Positions 6,429 through 15,110 of a stretch of 45,207 bases of DNA are shown here, in pieces (within the stretch, counting starts at the first letter, position 1; the number at the start of each line of letters is the position of its first letter). The stretch is taken from assembly GCA_016283175.1 (NCBI GenBank), contig JAEEMK010000031.1, positions 1 through 45,207 on the forward strand, read 5' to 3'. The position numbers and the translations under genes were made by a program. The notes beneath the pieces are model-generated. The model had not been told where the DNA came from, searched no databases, and saw only the letters and a list, made by a program, of their open reading frames with translations. Origin of the DNA: Bacteroidales bacterium (lineage in GTDB: Bacteria > Bacteroidota > Bacteroidia > Bacteroidales > P3).

Positions 6429-8062
6429 TTCTCCTTGTGCTGCACAAGGAGGATGATGTGGTCGGGGCTCAGTGTCTGAAGGGTCTTGTTGAAAGTGCCA
6501 CGAGCCTCGGCATCCATCCACGCGGTGGGTTCGTCGAAGAAAAGCACCGGCGCTTGGGAGTAGAGCTGACGCGCGAGGGCAATGCGCTGCCACTGTCCCA
6601 TAGAGAGTTCTTCGCCGCCGTTGAACTGACGTCCGAGCGGTGTGTCGAGCCCTTTGCCGAGATGGGATACTACGCTCTCGGCATCGGCCAGTTTCAAGGC
6701 TTCGGCCAGTCGGCGGGCATCGTCGGCGTTGTTGATGTCGCCGAAGGTGATGTTTTCGCGAACCGTGAAGTGGAACTGCACGTAGTCCTGGAAGATGACG
6801 CTGATGTTGCGTCGCAGTGTGGAGAGGTCGAAGCTGCGTATGTCTATGCCATTGATGCGGATGCTCCCTTGCTGGGGGTCGTACAGGCGCAGCAGGAGTT
6901 TGAGCATCGTTGTCTTTCCGTGCCCGTTTTCGCCTTTTATGTAGGTCACTTCTCCGCGGCGTGCAGTGAGTGTGAGGTGCTTGAAGACGGGTTGCTTCAT
7001 ATCGGGATAGGAGAAGGTTACGTCGTCGAAGGTGACTTCATCGATGCTTTCGGGGAAGGGCGTCGGGGTGTCGGGCGAGGTGATGTCGGGTTTGAGGTTG
7101 AGGAACTCGAAGAGGTTGCTGATAAAGAGTTTATGCTCGTAAAGTCCGCTGACGCTTGTCACAAGGCTGTTGAGCTGTGTTTGTCCTCGACGGAAGGCTT
7201 CGAAGAGCATAACGAAGGTACCGACGGTCATTGCCCCTGATAGTGCCGGCTGGATGAGGAAGTAGAGCACGGCAGCAAGTGCAGCGACTTCAACGACTGC
7301 CGTGAGTGCGTCGAGCAGTGCCATTCGGCGCGAGATGTCGAGCAACTGTGCCACTAATTGACGGCGTATGTCTACGTAGCTTTTCCTGAAATGGTCGGCA
7401 AGACCGAAGGTGCGCACTTCTTTGGCGTATATGCGGTTGGTGAGCAGTGTGCCGTAGTAGTTCGCGCGTCGTGCCGTCTGCGTGGTTTGGCGTCGGAAAC
7501 TGTAGACACGGCGTGATTTGTATAGCTTGACGAAGAAGGTGGGCAGAATGGCAAGTACCATAACGATGATGACCTGCCAGGATGCCAGAAGCAGCATTGC
7601 GGCAATGCCCGCAAGGGCCACGATGGAACTTATGACCGAGACGGTGTTTTCAAGTATGCGTATGGGGCGGAAGGCGGCTTCCTGCTGTGCGCGGTGGAAG
7701 GTGTCGTGATAGTCGGGGTTGTCGTAGTAGGCAAGGTCGAGGCGCACCGACTGTGTCTGTATGATGTTGTTGATGTGGTCGATGAGCTTTTGTGTGAGGA
7801 TGTCGTTGTTGACGGTATTGAGGACCCCTATCCAACGGTTGGCAAGCGTTATGGCACAGAAGGCAACGACATAGCTTATGAGGGGTGTGAGGTCGTGCTG
7901 ATGAAGTGCCGAAGCTGTGGCGGTGTTGGTGACGCCGTCGACGAGAAGCTTGAGTATGTAGAGGTTCGCCAGTGGCAAAAGGCTGGTCAGGACTGTGTAT
8001 ATGATTTTAAATACAAAGCCCTTTTTGTCGCATTGCCATATTAATTTGAAAGCTGAACGCAT
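6425..8062 (-). CDS. ABC exporter, fused permease and ATPase, short C-terminus
   Basis: This 545-residue half-transporter of the exporter type has a transmembrane domain of about six helices (residues 15-310) followed by a nucleotide-binding domain. It has Walker A GENGHGKTT (about 377-385), a Q-loop (VIFQDYVQF), the variant signature LSMGQWQRIALAR (about 487-499) in place of LSGGQ, Walker B VLFFDEPTAWMD (about 506-517) and a switch histidine in LLVQHKEN. The protein ends three residues after that histidine, whereas exporters usually continue 30-50 residues, so the C-terminus is missing; no other frame downstream restores it. The DEPTAW(M/L)D form and early ending recall peptide- or bacteriocin-type exporters. 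The substrate is unknown. It lies 45 bases downstream of the nfeD-like gene in the same operon direction. Confidence 0.9.
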   Translation of the reverse strand: MRSAFKLIWQCDKKGFVFKIIYTVLTSLLPLANLYILKLLVDGVTNTATASALHQHDLTPLISYVVAFCAITLANRWIGVLNTVNNDILTQKLIDHINNIIQTQSVRLDLAYYDNPDYHDTFHRAQQEAAFRPIRILENTVSVISSIVALAGIAAMLLLASWQVIIVMVLAILPTFFVKLYKSRRVYSFRRQTTQTARRANYYGTLLTNRIYAKEVRTFGLADHFRKSYVDIRRQLVAQLLDISRRMALLDALTAVVEVAALAAVLYFLIQPALSGAMTVGTFVMLFEAFRRGQTQLNSLVTSVSGLYEHKLFISNLFEFLNLKPDITSPDTPTPFPESIDEVTFDDVTFSYPDMKQPVFKHLTLTARRGEVTYIKGENGHGKTTMLKLLLRLYDPQQGSIRINGIDIRSFDLSTLRRNISVIFQDYVQFHFTVRENITFGDINNADDARRLAEALKLADAESVVSHLGKGLDTPLGRQFNGGEELSMGQWQRIALARQLYSQAPVLFFDEPTAWMDAEARGTFNKTLQTLSPDHIILLVQHKEN

Positions 8063-8107
8063 TGGGGATAGGGTGGTTTTTAGAGTTTGAGTGGTGGAAG
8101 GTTTGTT

Positions 8108-9448
8108 TTATTTTACTGCGTTTACAACAAGGCTGCCGTTGACGTAGTCGACAATGGTAACTTGCTGTCCTTGCTCGATATATCCTATCTGGGCTACAGC
8201 ATCGTAGTTGCGGCCGGCGATGGTGACCTTGCCTGCCGGACGCAGTATGGTGGCGGCTGTGCCGATTTGTCCGACAAGGTTTTGTTCGCGCTGGTCGGCA
8301 ATGGTGAATCCTTTGTCGGTGCTTTCCTCGGTGTTGAGTGCAAGTCCTCCGAAAAGGGTACTTTCGAAGAGTTTCTTCCCAAGCCAGATGCTTGTGGGCA
8401 ACGAGACGGCAAGAGCCACAAGGACTATCATAAGACGGTTGGCTATGAGTGTGCCGGGAATGCCCGAAAAATCGAAACCGACATTGCCTACCATACTGAA
8501 CACCAGTCCTGTGACGAGGCAGATGATGCCCGTGACACCGGCGATACCGAAGCCTGGAAAAACAAACAGCTCCAGGATTATAAGCACTATGCCGATGAAG
8601 AAGATGATGATTTCCCAGTAGGTGGCAAGTCCTTCAAGGTAGAGCGGTGCAAAATAGAATGCGGCTGCGGTAAGTGCGAGAATGAGCGGAAAGCCGATGC
8701 CGGGTTGCTGCAGTTCGAAGTAGATGCCGCCGATGATGAGCATAATGAGTATGCCGGAAACCAAGGGCGACACGAGAAAGCCTATGAGCTTGTCGAGGAA
8801 GGTGTAGCGCTGTTCGCGGATGACATATTCTTTGACTCCTGCGTGCTCGAGCAGCTGTGCAACGCTCTCGACTTCACCTTCGCAGTAACCATATTTTATT
8901 GCTTCGTTGGTGGTGAATGTCAGTACTTTGCCGCTGTCGCTGATGCCTTCTACATAGATGTCGGGGTCGACCATTGCCTGTGCTATGTCGGGTCGGCGTC
9001 CACGTGCTTCGGCAGTGGTGCGCATCAGCGAACGCATATAGCTTTGGTATTTGTCGGGTTGCACTTCGCCTGTCTGGTTCACTACTGTGGCGGCGCCGAT
9101 GGACGATCCACTGTGCATATAGATGGAGTCGCAGGCAATGCTGATGAGGGCTCCTGCCGACGCGGCATTGTTGTCGATATAGGCATAGACGGGTATGGTG
9201 GATTGCAGGAAGGCGGTGCGTATTTTGTCGGCATCGTCCAGGGTGCCACCGAACGTGTTGATGTGCACAACGATGAGATCGGCTTTGGCATCGATGGCTT
9301 CGGCCATTGCTTTTTCAACACGCAGCGATGCCGGCGGTGCTATCTCTTCGTCGATGTTGAAGCGATAGACGGTCTTTTTGTCGTTCTGGGCCGATGCCGC
9401 AAGGGGCAGCAGTAAGGCCAGAATCATCAGGATGTGTATTCTTTTCAT
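8108..9448 (-). CDS. NfeD-family membrane-bound serine protease
   Basis: This 446-residue long-form NfeD protein starts with a signal peptide (MKRIHILMILALLLPLAASA). A ClpP-class protease domain follows, with the oxyanion-type INTFGGTLDDADKI and nucleophile Ser97 in NNAASAGA; Lys133 in PDKYQSYM is the candidate general base. Four to five membrane helices (about 225-365) come next, then a C-terminal beta-barrel OB-fold domain (QNLVGQIGTAATILRPAGKV). Archaeal relatives cleave hydrophobic ends of stomatin-like partners, so it is probably involved in membrane protein quality control. No stomatin gene is adjacent in the window. Its ATG overlaps the suhB stop codon by 4 bases, indicating coupling. 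Confidence 0.9.
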   Translation of the reverse strand: MKRIHILMILALLLPLAASAQNDKKTVYRFNIDEEIAPPASLRVEKAMAEAIDAKADLIVVHINTFGGTLDDADKIRTAFLQSTIPVYAYIDNNAASAGALISIACDSIYMHSGSSIGAATVVNQTGEVQPDKYQSYMRSLMRTTAEARGRRPDIAQAMVDPDIYVEGISDSGKVLTFTTNEAIKYGYCEGEVESVAQLLEHAGVKEYVIREQRYTFLDKLIGFLVSPLVSGILIMLIIGGIYFELQQPGIGFPLILALTAAAFYFAPLYLEGLATYWEIIIFFIGIVLIILELFVFPGFGIAGVTGIICLVTGLVFSMVGNVGFDFSGIPGTLIANRLMIVLVALAVSLPTSIWLGKKLFESTLFGGLALNTEESTDKGFTIADQREQNLVGQIGTAATILRPAGKVTIAGRNYDAVAQIGYIEQGQQVTIVDYVNGSLVVNAVK

Positions 9449-10269
9449 AATTCAAAGTTTTGCAGTTGGGTTGTCAATTCGTCGAAAACCAGCGGGTTGG
9501 ATGCCACCATTTCGCCACCGAAGAGCCAGTTGGCACCGCCACGGAAGTCACCTATGCGCCCGCCGGCCTTCTCGACGATGAAGGCTCCTGCGGCAACGTC
9601 GTAGGGCTTGAGGCCGTATTCGTAGAAGGCGTCGCAGCGTCCACAGGCGGTGTAGACAAGATCGGCAGCTGCCGACCCCAGTCGTCGGACACCGTGGCTG
9701 TTGCGCATTGTCCATTCGAGGAAACGCATATATTGTGGCATACGCTCGAAGTTGGTGTAGGGGAACCCTGTGGCTATCAGTGAGTTGTTGAGTGTGGCAG
9801 CGTGCGATACAGTTATTGCCTTGCCATTGAGGTAGGCACCATCCTGCGAGGCTGATGCCGAGAAGCATTCGTCGGCCCATATCTCGTACACCACGCCCAA
9901 TGCCATCACCGGTCGTTCCTGCTTGGCCGACAAAAGGTTGTCCTGTAGGCCTATGGATATGCAGGTCGGTGCAAAGCCGTGGATGAAGTTGGTGGTGCCG
10001 TCTATAGGGTCGACAATCCAGGTGTAGCGGCTGTCGTTGCGACGTTCAGCGGTCTTTTCTTCGGCTATGAAGTCGCCTTCGGGAAGCAGTTGCCGCAAGC
10101 GTTCAACGATGCGGCGCTCCGATTCGCGGTCGAACTGTGTCACATAGTCGTGAAGCCCTTTCGACTGTGCTGCCACTGCGTCGGAGAGTTTGCGGCGCTC
10201 GGCGACAAGATAGTGCCCTGTTTCGCGTGCCAATGCACATACGTTGTTGCAAAGTTCTTTATCGTTCAT
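9445..10269 (-). CDS. suhB: Inositol-1-monophosphatase family protein
   Basis: This 274-residue cytoplasmic Mg-dependent phosphatase has the metal-binding signature IVDPIDGTTNFIHG, an upstream acidic pair (FIAEEKT) and the C-terminal YDVAAGAFIVEKAGG motif (usually WDVAAG). It is expected to hydrolyse inositol monophosphate or related sugar phosphates; in some bacteria SuhB also assists rRNA antitermination. The start is set at 10269 (MNDKELC), with ATGs at 10272 and 10275 as alternatives; a frame extending to 10356 would overlap the divergent acetyltransferase gene and has no homologous look. It is first gene of suhB-nfeD-ABC. Confidence 0.9.
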   Translation of the reverse strand: MNDKELCNNVCALARETGHYLVAERRKLSDAVAAQSKGLHDYVTQFDRESERRIVERLRQLLPEGDFIAEEKTAERRNDSRYTWIVDPIDGTTNFIHGFAPTCISIGLQDNLLSAKQERPVMALGVVYEIWADECFSASASQDGAYLNGKAITVSHAATLNNSLIATGFPYTNFERMPQYMRFLEWTMRNSHGVRRLGSAAADLVYTACGRCDAFYEYGLKPYDVAAGAFIVEKAGGRIGDFRGGANWLFGGEMVASNPLVFDELTTQLQNFEL

Positions 10270-10326
10270 CATCATACAACAACGATGATGTCGTCTTTTT
10301 ATTATATTAATGATACAATAAAATAG

Positions 10327-10887
10327 ATGGGCGCACGTTTTATGTCGCATAAACAATATGAAGTGACAATGAAAGCATCAGAACCATTGACAGTTAATCT
10401 GCGCGCTATGGAGCCTTGCGACATCGATGCTATTTACCGTTGGGAAAATGACCCGTCGGTGTGGGGCGTCAGTATGTCGCATCAGCCTTTCTCTCGCTAC
10501 GCTTTGAGCCGGTTCATCGACGAAAACAGCGGCAGCGACATCTATGCCTCGAGGCAGTTGCGGCTGATGGCCGACAGCGGCGGCACCACTGTGGGGTGCA
10601 TTGACCTGTACGACTTCGACCCTTACCATTGCAGGGCAGGTGTGGGGCTGCTGGTGGACAGCAGGATGCGTCGTCAAGGTTTCGGTATGGCAATGCTTAA
10701 AGCTCTTGAAACGTTTGCTGTCGATCACCTTGAAATGCACCAGCTGCATTGCGTTGTTGCCGCCGACAACGATGCGAGCATTGCTCTTTTCACCAAGGCC
10801 GGATATGCACAGTGCGGCGTTTTGCACGACTGGGTGGCTTCGGCAGGCAAGTGGTTGGATGCTTTGTCGTTTCAAAGAATTCTATAG
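10327..10887 (+). CDS. GNAT-family N-acetyltransferase
   Basis: This protein has up to 186 residues and a RimJ/RimL-like GNAT fold: VNLRAMEPCDIDAIYRWEND at the start, acetyl-CoA-binding loop motif MRRQGFGMAMLKAL (about 115-128, R-x-x-G-x-G/A), then ASIALFTKAGYAQCGVLHDW as the last strand-helix. It probably acetylates a small amine or protein N-terminus; the substrate is unknown. Three starts are possible (10327, 10342, 10369); the conserved core begins after 10369, and that last ATG (MKASEPLTVNL) is a realistic start. It lies 3 bases before mltG, so the two are likely translationally linked. Confidence 0.85.
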   Translation: MGARFMSHKQYEVTMKASEPLTVNLRAMEPCDIDAIYRWENDPSVWGVSMSHQPFSRYALSRFIDENSGSDIYASRQLRLMADSGGTTVGCIDLYDFDPYHCRAGVGLLVDSRMRRQGFGMAMLKALETFAVDHLEMHQLHCVVAADNDASIALFTKAGYAQCGVLHDWVASAGKWLDALSFQRIL

Positions 10888-10890
10888 CAA

Positions 10891-11973
10891 ATGATAAAAA
10901 AACAAACCAAGACTCAGAATAGGAAGAAGCCGAAAGGCTCGAAAGGCGGCAGCAAGCGCATAAATGTCGTCGTTGGCGTGATTGCCGCATTGGCGCTTGT
11001 GGGCATTGTCGTGGTGCTGCTTATGCTGCGCAGTCAGAAGATGGTGAACCGCGAAACGGTGACACTCTTCGTACCCACGGGGTCGGATTATGATGCCGTC
11101 GTTGATTCGCTCAATGCCCATAATTGTATAGGAAATGCGGTGGTGTTCAATACGATGGCTCGCCTGCGCCAATATCGCGACAATGTCAAAGGCGGCTGTT
11201 ACATCCTCAAGCCTGAAGAGCGTGTGTGGAATGTCCTGACAAAACTATACTGCGGCAACCAAGACGCCATAAAGATCACTATCGGAAAACACCGCACCAA
11301 GCAGCAGCTTTGCGACTATGTTGGACGTAGGCTCGAGATGGACGGCGACACGCTGATGGCGTTGCTGGCCGACGACAGCATTTGCTCCGCTTACGGACAC
11401 ACTCCGCAGACAATCATAGGTATGTTTCCGCAAAACACCTATGAAATCTACTGGAACACAACGCCCGAAAAATTCCTTAACAGGATGAAGAAAGAGAGCG
11501 ACCGCTTCTGGACAAATGAGCGTAGGTCGAAATGCAAGGCGTTGAAACTCACCGAGGACGAGGTGATAACGCTGGCATCGATAGTGGAGGAGGAAACCAA
11601 CAAGAACGACGAGAAGGCCGACATTGCCAGTGTCTACCTGAACCGTATCCGCAAGGGAATGTTGCTGCAGGCCGACCCGACGCTGAAATATGCCGTCGGT
11701 GATTTCTCGCTGCGACGTCTTCTTAACAAGCACATAGAGACGGAAAGCCCTTACAACACCTACAAGCATAGCGGCTTGCCACCTGGACCCATCTGCATTC
11801 CCGGCGCGGCCTCAATTGATGCCGTTTTGGCCAACAAACAGACGGATTATCTCTACTTCTGTGCTCGTGCCGACTTTTCGGGGCGCCACGCTTTCGCTTC
11901 CTCTTTGAACCAGCACAACGCTAACGCTGCCGCTTTCCACGCCGAGATGAACAGACGGAAAATTTATAAATAA
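10891..11973 (+). CDS. mltG: Endolytic murein transglycosylase
   Basis: This 360-residue inner-membrane protein has a basic cytoplasmic tail (about 1-22), one membrane helix (about 24-46), a LysM-like segment (VTLFVPTGSDYDAVVDSLN) and the YceG/MltG catalytic domain. It has the catalytic glutamate in LASIVEEETNK (about residue 233) and the conserved YNTYKHSGLPPGPICIPG loop. It cleaves nascent glycan strands within the periplasm, leaving 1,6-anhydroMurNAc ends, and is thought to set glycan length. Length is normal. It is preceded directly by the acetyltransferase gene. The 134 bases after it hold a small spacer of TTTGATGTTTGACG words and then the SRP RNA promoter. Confidence 0.93.
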   Translation: MIKKQTKTQNRKKPKGSKGGSKRINVVVGVIAALALVGIVVVLLMLRSQKMVNRETVTLFVPTGSDYDAVVDSLNAHNCIGNAVVFNTMARLRQYRDNVKGGCYILKPEERVWNVLTKLYCGNQDAIKITIGKHRTKQQLCDYVGRRLEMDGDTLMALLADDSICSAYGHTPQTIIGMFPQNTYEIYWNTTPEKFLNRMKKESDRFWTNERRSKCKALKLTEDEVITLASIVEEETNKNDEKADIASVYLNRIRKGMLLQADPTLKYAVGDFSLRRLLNKHIETESPYNTYKHSGLPPGPICIPGAASIDAVLANKQTDYLYFCARADFSGRHAFASSLNQHNANAAAFHAEMNRRKIYK

Positions 11974-12071
11974 TTGAACATTTTACGTTTGATGTTTGAC
12001 GTTTGATGGATGACGGCGAAAAAAATAATGTATTGAATCAACAATACTTACGGAGTAATGGCAAAAAATAA

Positions 12072-12102
12072 TTTGCCAGTATCCGAAAAAGTAGTACTTT
12101 TG
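12072..12102 (+). promoter_or_regulatory. SRP RNA promoter
   Basis: TTTG (12072-12075) and TACTTTTG (12095-12102) are separated by exactly 19 bases and sit about 6 bases before the first base of the SRP RNA. Confidence 0.8.
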
Positions 12103-12107
12103 CAATT

Positions 12108-12204
12108 GGGTAAGTCTTATACGGCCAGCTCCCAATGAATCCCCCCAGGGCAGGAATGCAGCAAGGGTGTTTGGTTGTAGCGGCGCGATATAAACAGCTT
12201 ACCC
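12108..12204 (+). ncRNA. ffs: Signal recognition particle RNA, small bacterial type
   Basis: This 97-base RNA carries the universally conserved SRP apical loop region: CCAGGGC, then GGAATGCAGCAAGGGTG, binding the Ffh protein. The ends pair (GGGTAAG 12108-12114 with CTTACCC 12198-12204) to close the rod, and a run of six T residues (12205-12210) follows directly as terminator. It acts with Ffh and FtsY in co-translational membrane targeting. It has its own strong promoter at 12072-12102 and lies upstream of, but is terminated before, ftcD. Confidence 0.93.
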
Positions 12205-12275
12205 TTTTTTATTTGCATATATTTATGCCATCTCGGATAGCGAGTACAGTTTTTGCGTTGATATATTGTTTTTTC

Positions 12276-12309
12276 CTTTGTGCTATTCAAATGTTTTTCC
12301 GTATCTTTG
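12276..12309 (+). promoter_or_regulatory. ftcD promoter
   Basis: TTTG (12276-12279) and TATCTTTG (12302-12309) have 22-base spacing. The leader to the ATG at 12367 is about 50 bases. Confidence 0.65.
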
Positions 12310-12366
12310 TATTTTGTTTGGAACAACAAAGTAATAGGGAAATAATTGTAAATAAATATAATAACT

Positions 12367-14064
12367 ATGAAACAGCTTATCGAATGCGTGCCCAATATCA
12401 GCGAGGGCCGCGATATGAATATCATCAATCAGGTTACCGCCGAGATTGAGAAGGTGGAAGGTGTGAAACTGCTTGACGTCGACCCAGGTCAGACAACCAA
12501 CCGTACTGTCATTACCTTTGTCGGTGAGCCTGAACAGGCCTGCGAGGCCGCTTTCCGAGTGGTGAAAAAGGCTGCAGAACTGATAGATATGCGTCAACAT
12601 CACGGTGCCCACCCGCGTCAGGGCGCCACCGACGTATGCCCGCTTATACCGGTGAGCAACATCACGATGGAAGAAACCGTCGAGTATGCCCACAAGCTGG
12701 CAGAGCGTATTGGCAACGAGTTGCAGATACCTATCTACTGCTACGAGAACGCCGCCAGGATTCCCGAACGCCGCAATCTGGCTTACTGCCGCACGGGCGA
12801 ATATGAGAGTCTTTCGACCCGTCTCGGTACCGAGCAATGGTGCCCCGACTACGGTCCCAACGCTTGGAACGACCATACGGCACAGACAGGTGCCACCCAG
12901 GTGGGTGCCCGCGATTTCCTCGTCGCAATCAACTACAACCTCAACACAACTTCGACCCGCCGCGCCAACGCTATCGCTTTCGACGTCAGAGAGAAAGGTC
13001 GTCCGATGCGCGAGGGCGGCAAACCCAGCGGCAAGCCGATGAAGGACGAGAACGGCAAGACCATTATGATCCCCGGCACGCTGAAAGGCACCAAGGCTAT
13101 CGGCTGGTATATTGAGGATTACGGCATTGCCCAGGTGAGTATGAACATCACCAGCATCAAGGTTGCCCCTGTGCATCTGTGCTTCGACGAGGTGTGCCGT
13201 TGCGCTGCCAACCGTGGTGTGCGTGTTACCGGTTGCGAGATTGTCGGTCTTATCCCCAAGAGCGTCCTTATTGATGCCGGCAAATACTATCTGGCCAAAC
13301 AGAAACGTTCGCTTGGCGTCAGCGAGGAAGAGATTATGAAGATTGCCGTCAAGTCGATGGGTCTCGACGACCTCAAGCCTTTCGACCCCAAGGAAAAAGT
13401 CATAGAATTCCTTATTGAAGACCATAGCCAGAAGAAGCTGGTTGACCTGACTTGCACAGGCTTCTGCGAAGAAACCGCCAGTGAAAGTCCTGCTCCTGGT
13501 GGTGGTTCGGTAAGTGCTTATATGGGTGCTTTGGCCGCTTCGCTGGGCACTATGGTTGCCAACCTGACCGGTGGCAAGGCTGCCTACGACGACGAATGGG
13601 AGAAATTCAGCGATGTCGCCGTTCACGGCCAGCAGCTGAAGAACGAACTCCTGCACCTTGTCGACGAGGATACCAATGCTTTCAATAAGATTATGAATGC
13701 TTTTGGTCTGCCCAAGAAGACCGACGAAGAGAAGGCTGCCCGCAGCGCTGCCATCCAGGACGCCACCAAGTTTGCCACCGAGGTGCCGTTCCACACGATG
13801 CAGAAATCGTTCGAGGCTTTCGAGGTCTGCCGCGCGATGGTGGAGTGGGGCAATCCCGCCAGCGTCACCGACGGTGGCGTCGGTGCTCTTGCTGCCCGCA
13901 GCGCCGTGATGGGTGCCCACCTCAATGTGAAGATCAACGCCAGCAGCTTGAAGGACGAAGCTTTCAAGAACGACATCCTTGCCAAAGCCGCTGCGATCGA
14001 GGCTGCCGCCATTAAGGAAGAGGCTGAGATATTGGCAATTGTAAATCAGAAGATTGGTCTCTGA
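12367..14064 (+). CDS. ftcD: Glutamate formiminotransferase / formimino-THF cyclodeaminase
   Basis: This 565-residue bifunctional fusion matches eukaryotic FTCD in layout. Residues 1-about 330 are the formiminotransferase (ECVPNISEGRD at the start, general base His82 within MRQHHGAHPRQGATDVCPLI). Residues about 350-565 are the cyclodeaminase (ESPAPGGGSVSAYMGALAAS, and NPASVTDGGVGALAARSAV). It transfers the formimino group from N-formimino-glutamate to tetrahydrofolate and then deaminates it to 5,10-methenyl-THF, feeding the one-carbon pool in histidine degradation. No hutH, hutU or hutI is in the window, so the gene is separated from the pathway here. It has its own promoter and is followed by a terminator at 14163-14195. 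Confidence 0.95.
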   Translation: MKQLIECVPNISEGRDMNIINQVTAEIEKVEGVKLLDVDPGQTTNRTVITFVGEPEQACEAAFRVVKKAAELIDMRQHHGAHPRQGATDVCPLIPVSNITMEETVEYAHKLAERIGNELQIPIYCYENAARIPERRNLAYCRTGEYESLSTRLGTEQWCPDYGPNAWNDHTAQTGATQVGARDFLVAINYNLNTTSTRRANAIAFDVREKGRPMREGGKPSGKPMKDENGKTIMIPGTLKGTKAIGWYIEDYGIAQVSMNITSIKVAPVHLCFDEVCRCAANRGVRVTGCEIVGLIPKSVLIDAGKYYLAKQKRSLGVSEEEIMKIAVKSMGLDDLKPFDPKEKVIEFLIEDHSQKKLVDLTCTGFCEETASESPAPGGGSVSAYMGALAASLGTMVANLTGGKAAYDDEWEKFSDVAVHGQQLKNELLHLVDEDTNAFNKIMNAFGLPKKTDEEKAARSAAIQDATKFATEVPFHTMQKSFEAFEVCRAMVEWGNPASVTDGGVGALAARSAVMGAHLNVKINASSLKDEAFKNDILAKAAAIEAAAIKEEAEILAIVNQKIGL

Positions 14065-14162
14065 CAAGAGTCAGAAAAAGCAAAATATTCCCCTTTGAGA
14101 ATTGATTATTCGCAGAAGGGTCGCACAGAGGGTTAGAATTTTCGAATCTCGTGCGGAAAACA

Positions 14163-14195
14163 AAAAAGGACTTGACACAATGTCAAGTCCTTTTT
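14163..14195 (+). terminator. Terminator after ftcD
   Basis: The stem GGACTTGACA (14168-14177), loop CAA and TGTCAAGTCC (14181-14190) are flanked by A6 and T5 runs, so it would act on both strands. Confidence 0.9.
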
Positions 14196-14274
14196 GTTTG
14201 TTGTTTTGTTCGTTTCCCGATTTAAGTAAAAATGTCGCAGGGCAGGAGTGGGGTCTTCTGCAAAAAAAAAGAAA

Positions 14275-14398
14275 TTACTCGGTCACGACATTTTCAGAAA
14301 TGGAACCGCGATAGGCCGGGCAGGTTTTGTGCGAGCACGAAGCAGCCATTGCGGCGAAAACCAAAACTACGGAAAGGATAGCTATGCGTTTTTTCATT
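14275..14398 (-). pseudogene. Tiny lipoprotein, frameshifted at an A-run
   Basis: From the ATG at 14398 the frame reads MKKRIAILSVVLVFAAMAA, a clear signal peptide, then as written continues FVLAQNLPGLSRFHF and stops at 14294 (34 residues). Removing one base in the AAA run at 14340-14342 (TTT on the coding strand) gives instead a lipobox-like AASC followed by SHKTCPAYRG and an acidic tail SENVVTE ending at 14275: a 40-residue lipoprotein with the CPAY motif seen in small Bacteroidota lipoproteins. A promoter box upstream (14441-14448) supports a real gene. Either a frameshift mutation or a sequencing error is likely. Confidence 0.55.
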
Positions 14399-14440
14399 TT
14401 GTGATGTTTTTAATGTTTGCAATTTTATTTACCTATAACG

Positions 14441-14448
14441 CAAAAATA
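14441..14448 (-). promoter_or_regulatory. -7 box of the tiny lipoprotein
   Basis: On the minus strand this reads TATTTTTG, matching TAnnTTTG. A TTTG lies 22 bases upstream (14471-14474). The leader would be about 36 bases. Confidence 0.5.
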
Positions 14449-14531
14449 AAAATAAGCGTATATACAAACTCAAAAAAAAAGTGAATTTTTTTCCAGTTAA
14501 TAATTTAAATTATATTACCAAATTTTTTTCC

Positions 14532-14566
14532 ATTCCATATTCCATATTCCATATTCCATATTCCAT
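14532..14566. repeat. Five tandem copies of ATTCCAT
   Basis: Five perfect head-to-tail copies of the 7-mer ATTCCAT lie in AT-rich spacer. Such short tandem repeats can change copy number by slippage. No reading frame or promoter spans it, so an effect on expression is not evident. Confidence 0.95.
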
Positions 14567-14725
14567 CGCCACCATCTGGATGCAAATTCTTGGACAATGG
14601 TGTAGGGGAGAAGGCTGCTTTTTTTTTGCTTCAATTAGCAACTCCAAAATTCGCCGTCTAAGGCACAATTATGCTCCGCAACGTGATTTTATATGGCTCG
14701 TTTGAAGATAATCGATTAGGCGTGA

Positions 14726-15110
14726 TTTTTGTAAATTCACTTCTGTAATCATATACAGATGTATTTGTATATTTATCAATGTAAACACGGTAACTTTTGT
14801 AATATTTACAAAAATATTCACGAAAGATTTGTAAAATCGTTAAAAGTAGGGCTGTTTAGAATATTTACTTAGCTAAATGATTGATTAATTGCCTAATTAT
14901 TATTTTATTTAAAGTGATTATGTAATATAATTAGACAAATGGCATCAATAGGAAACAAATCAGTTGCATATACTATAGCATATTGATATATAGTGGTTTA
15001 GTGTGTGTGTGTTAAATGATTACTTCTGTAAATTCAAGGATTACAAAAATAAATTACATAATTAATACAAATGTTTCAAAAAATAGTTGTACTTTTGTAA
15101 ATTCATTTGA
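14726..15110 (+). promoter_or_regulatory. Repeated operator-like sites before XRE regulator
   Basis: A shared core (A)CTTYTGTAAATTCA or its partial or inverted form occurs at 14726-14740, 14739-14751 (short), 14793-14820 (TTTTGTAATATTTACAAAA, near-palindromic), 15022-15050 (with an inverted TTACAAAAA half) and 15091-15110. The last overlaps the -7 box TACTTTTG (15090-15097) of the regulator gene. The arrangement suggests cooperative binding and autorepression by the XRE protein; this is inference. Confidence 0.5.

Noticed and set aside
8087..9415. Long plus-strand frame opposite the NfeD-family gene
   Set aside because: Cysteine-, aspartate- and glycine-rich shadow translation without any domain; the minus frame has signal peptide, catalytic Ser and membrane helices.
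12283..14067. A 594-residue open frame on the minus strand
   Set aside because: It is the antisense shadow of ftcD, which has a promoter, terminator and full family motifs; the minus frame has no recognisable domain.
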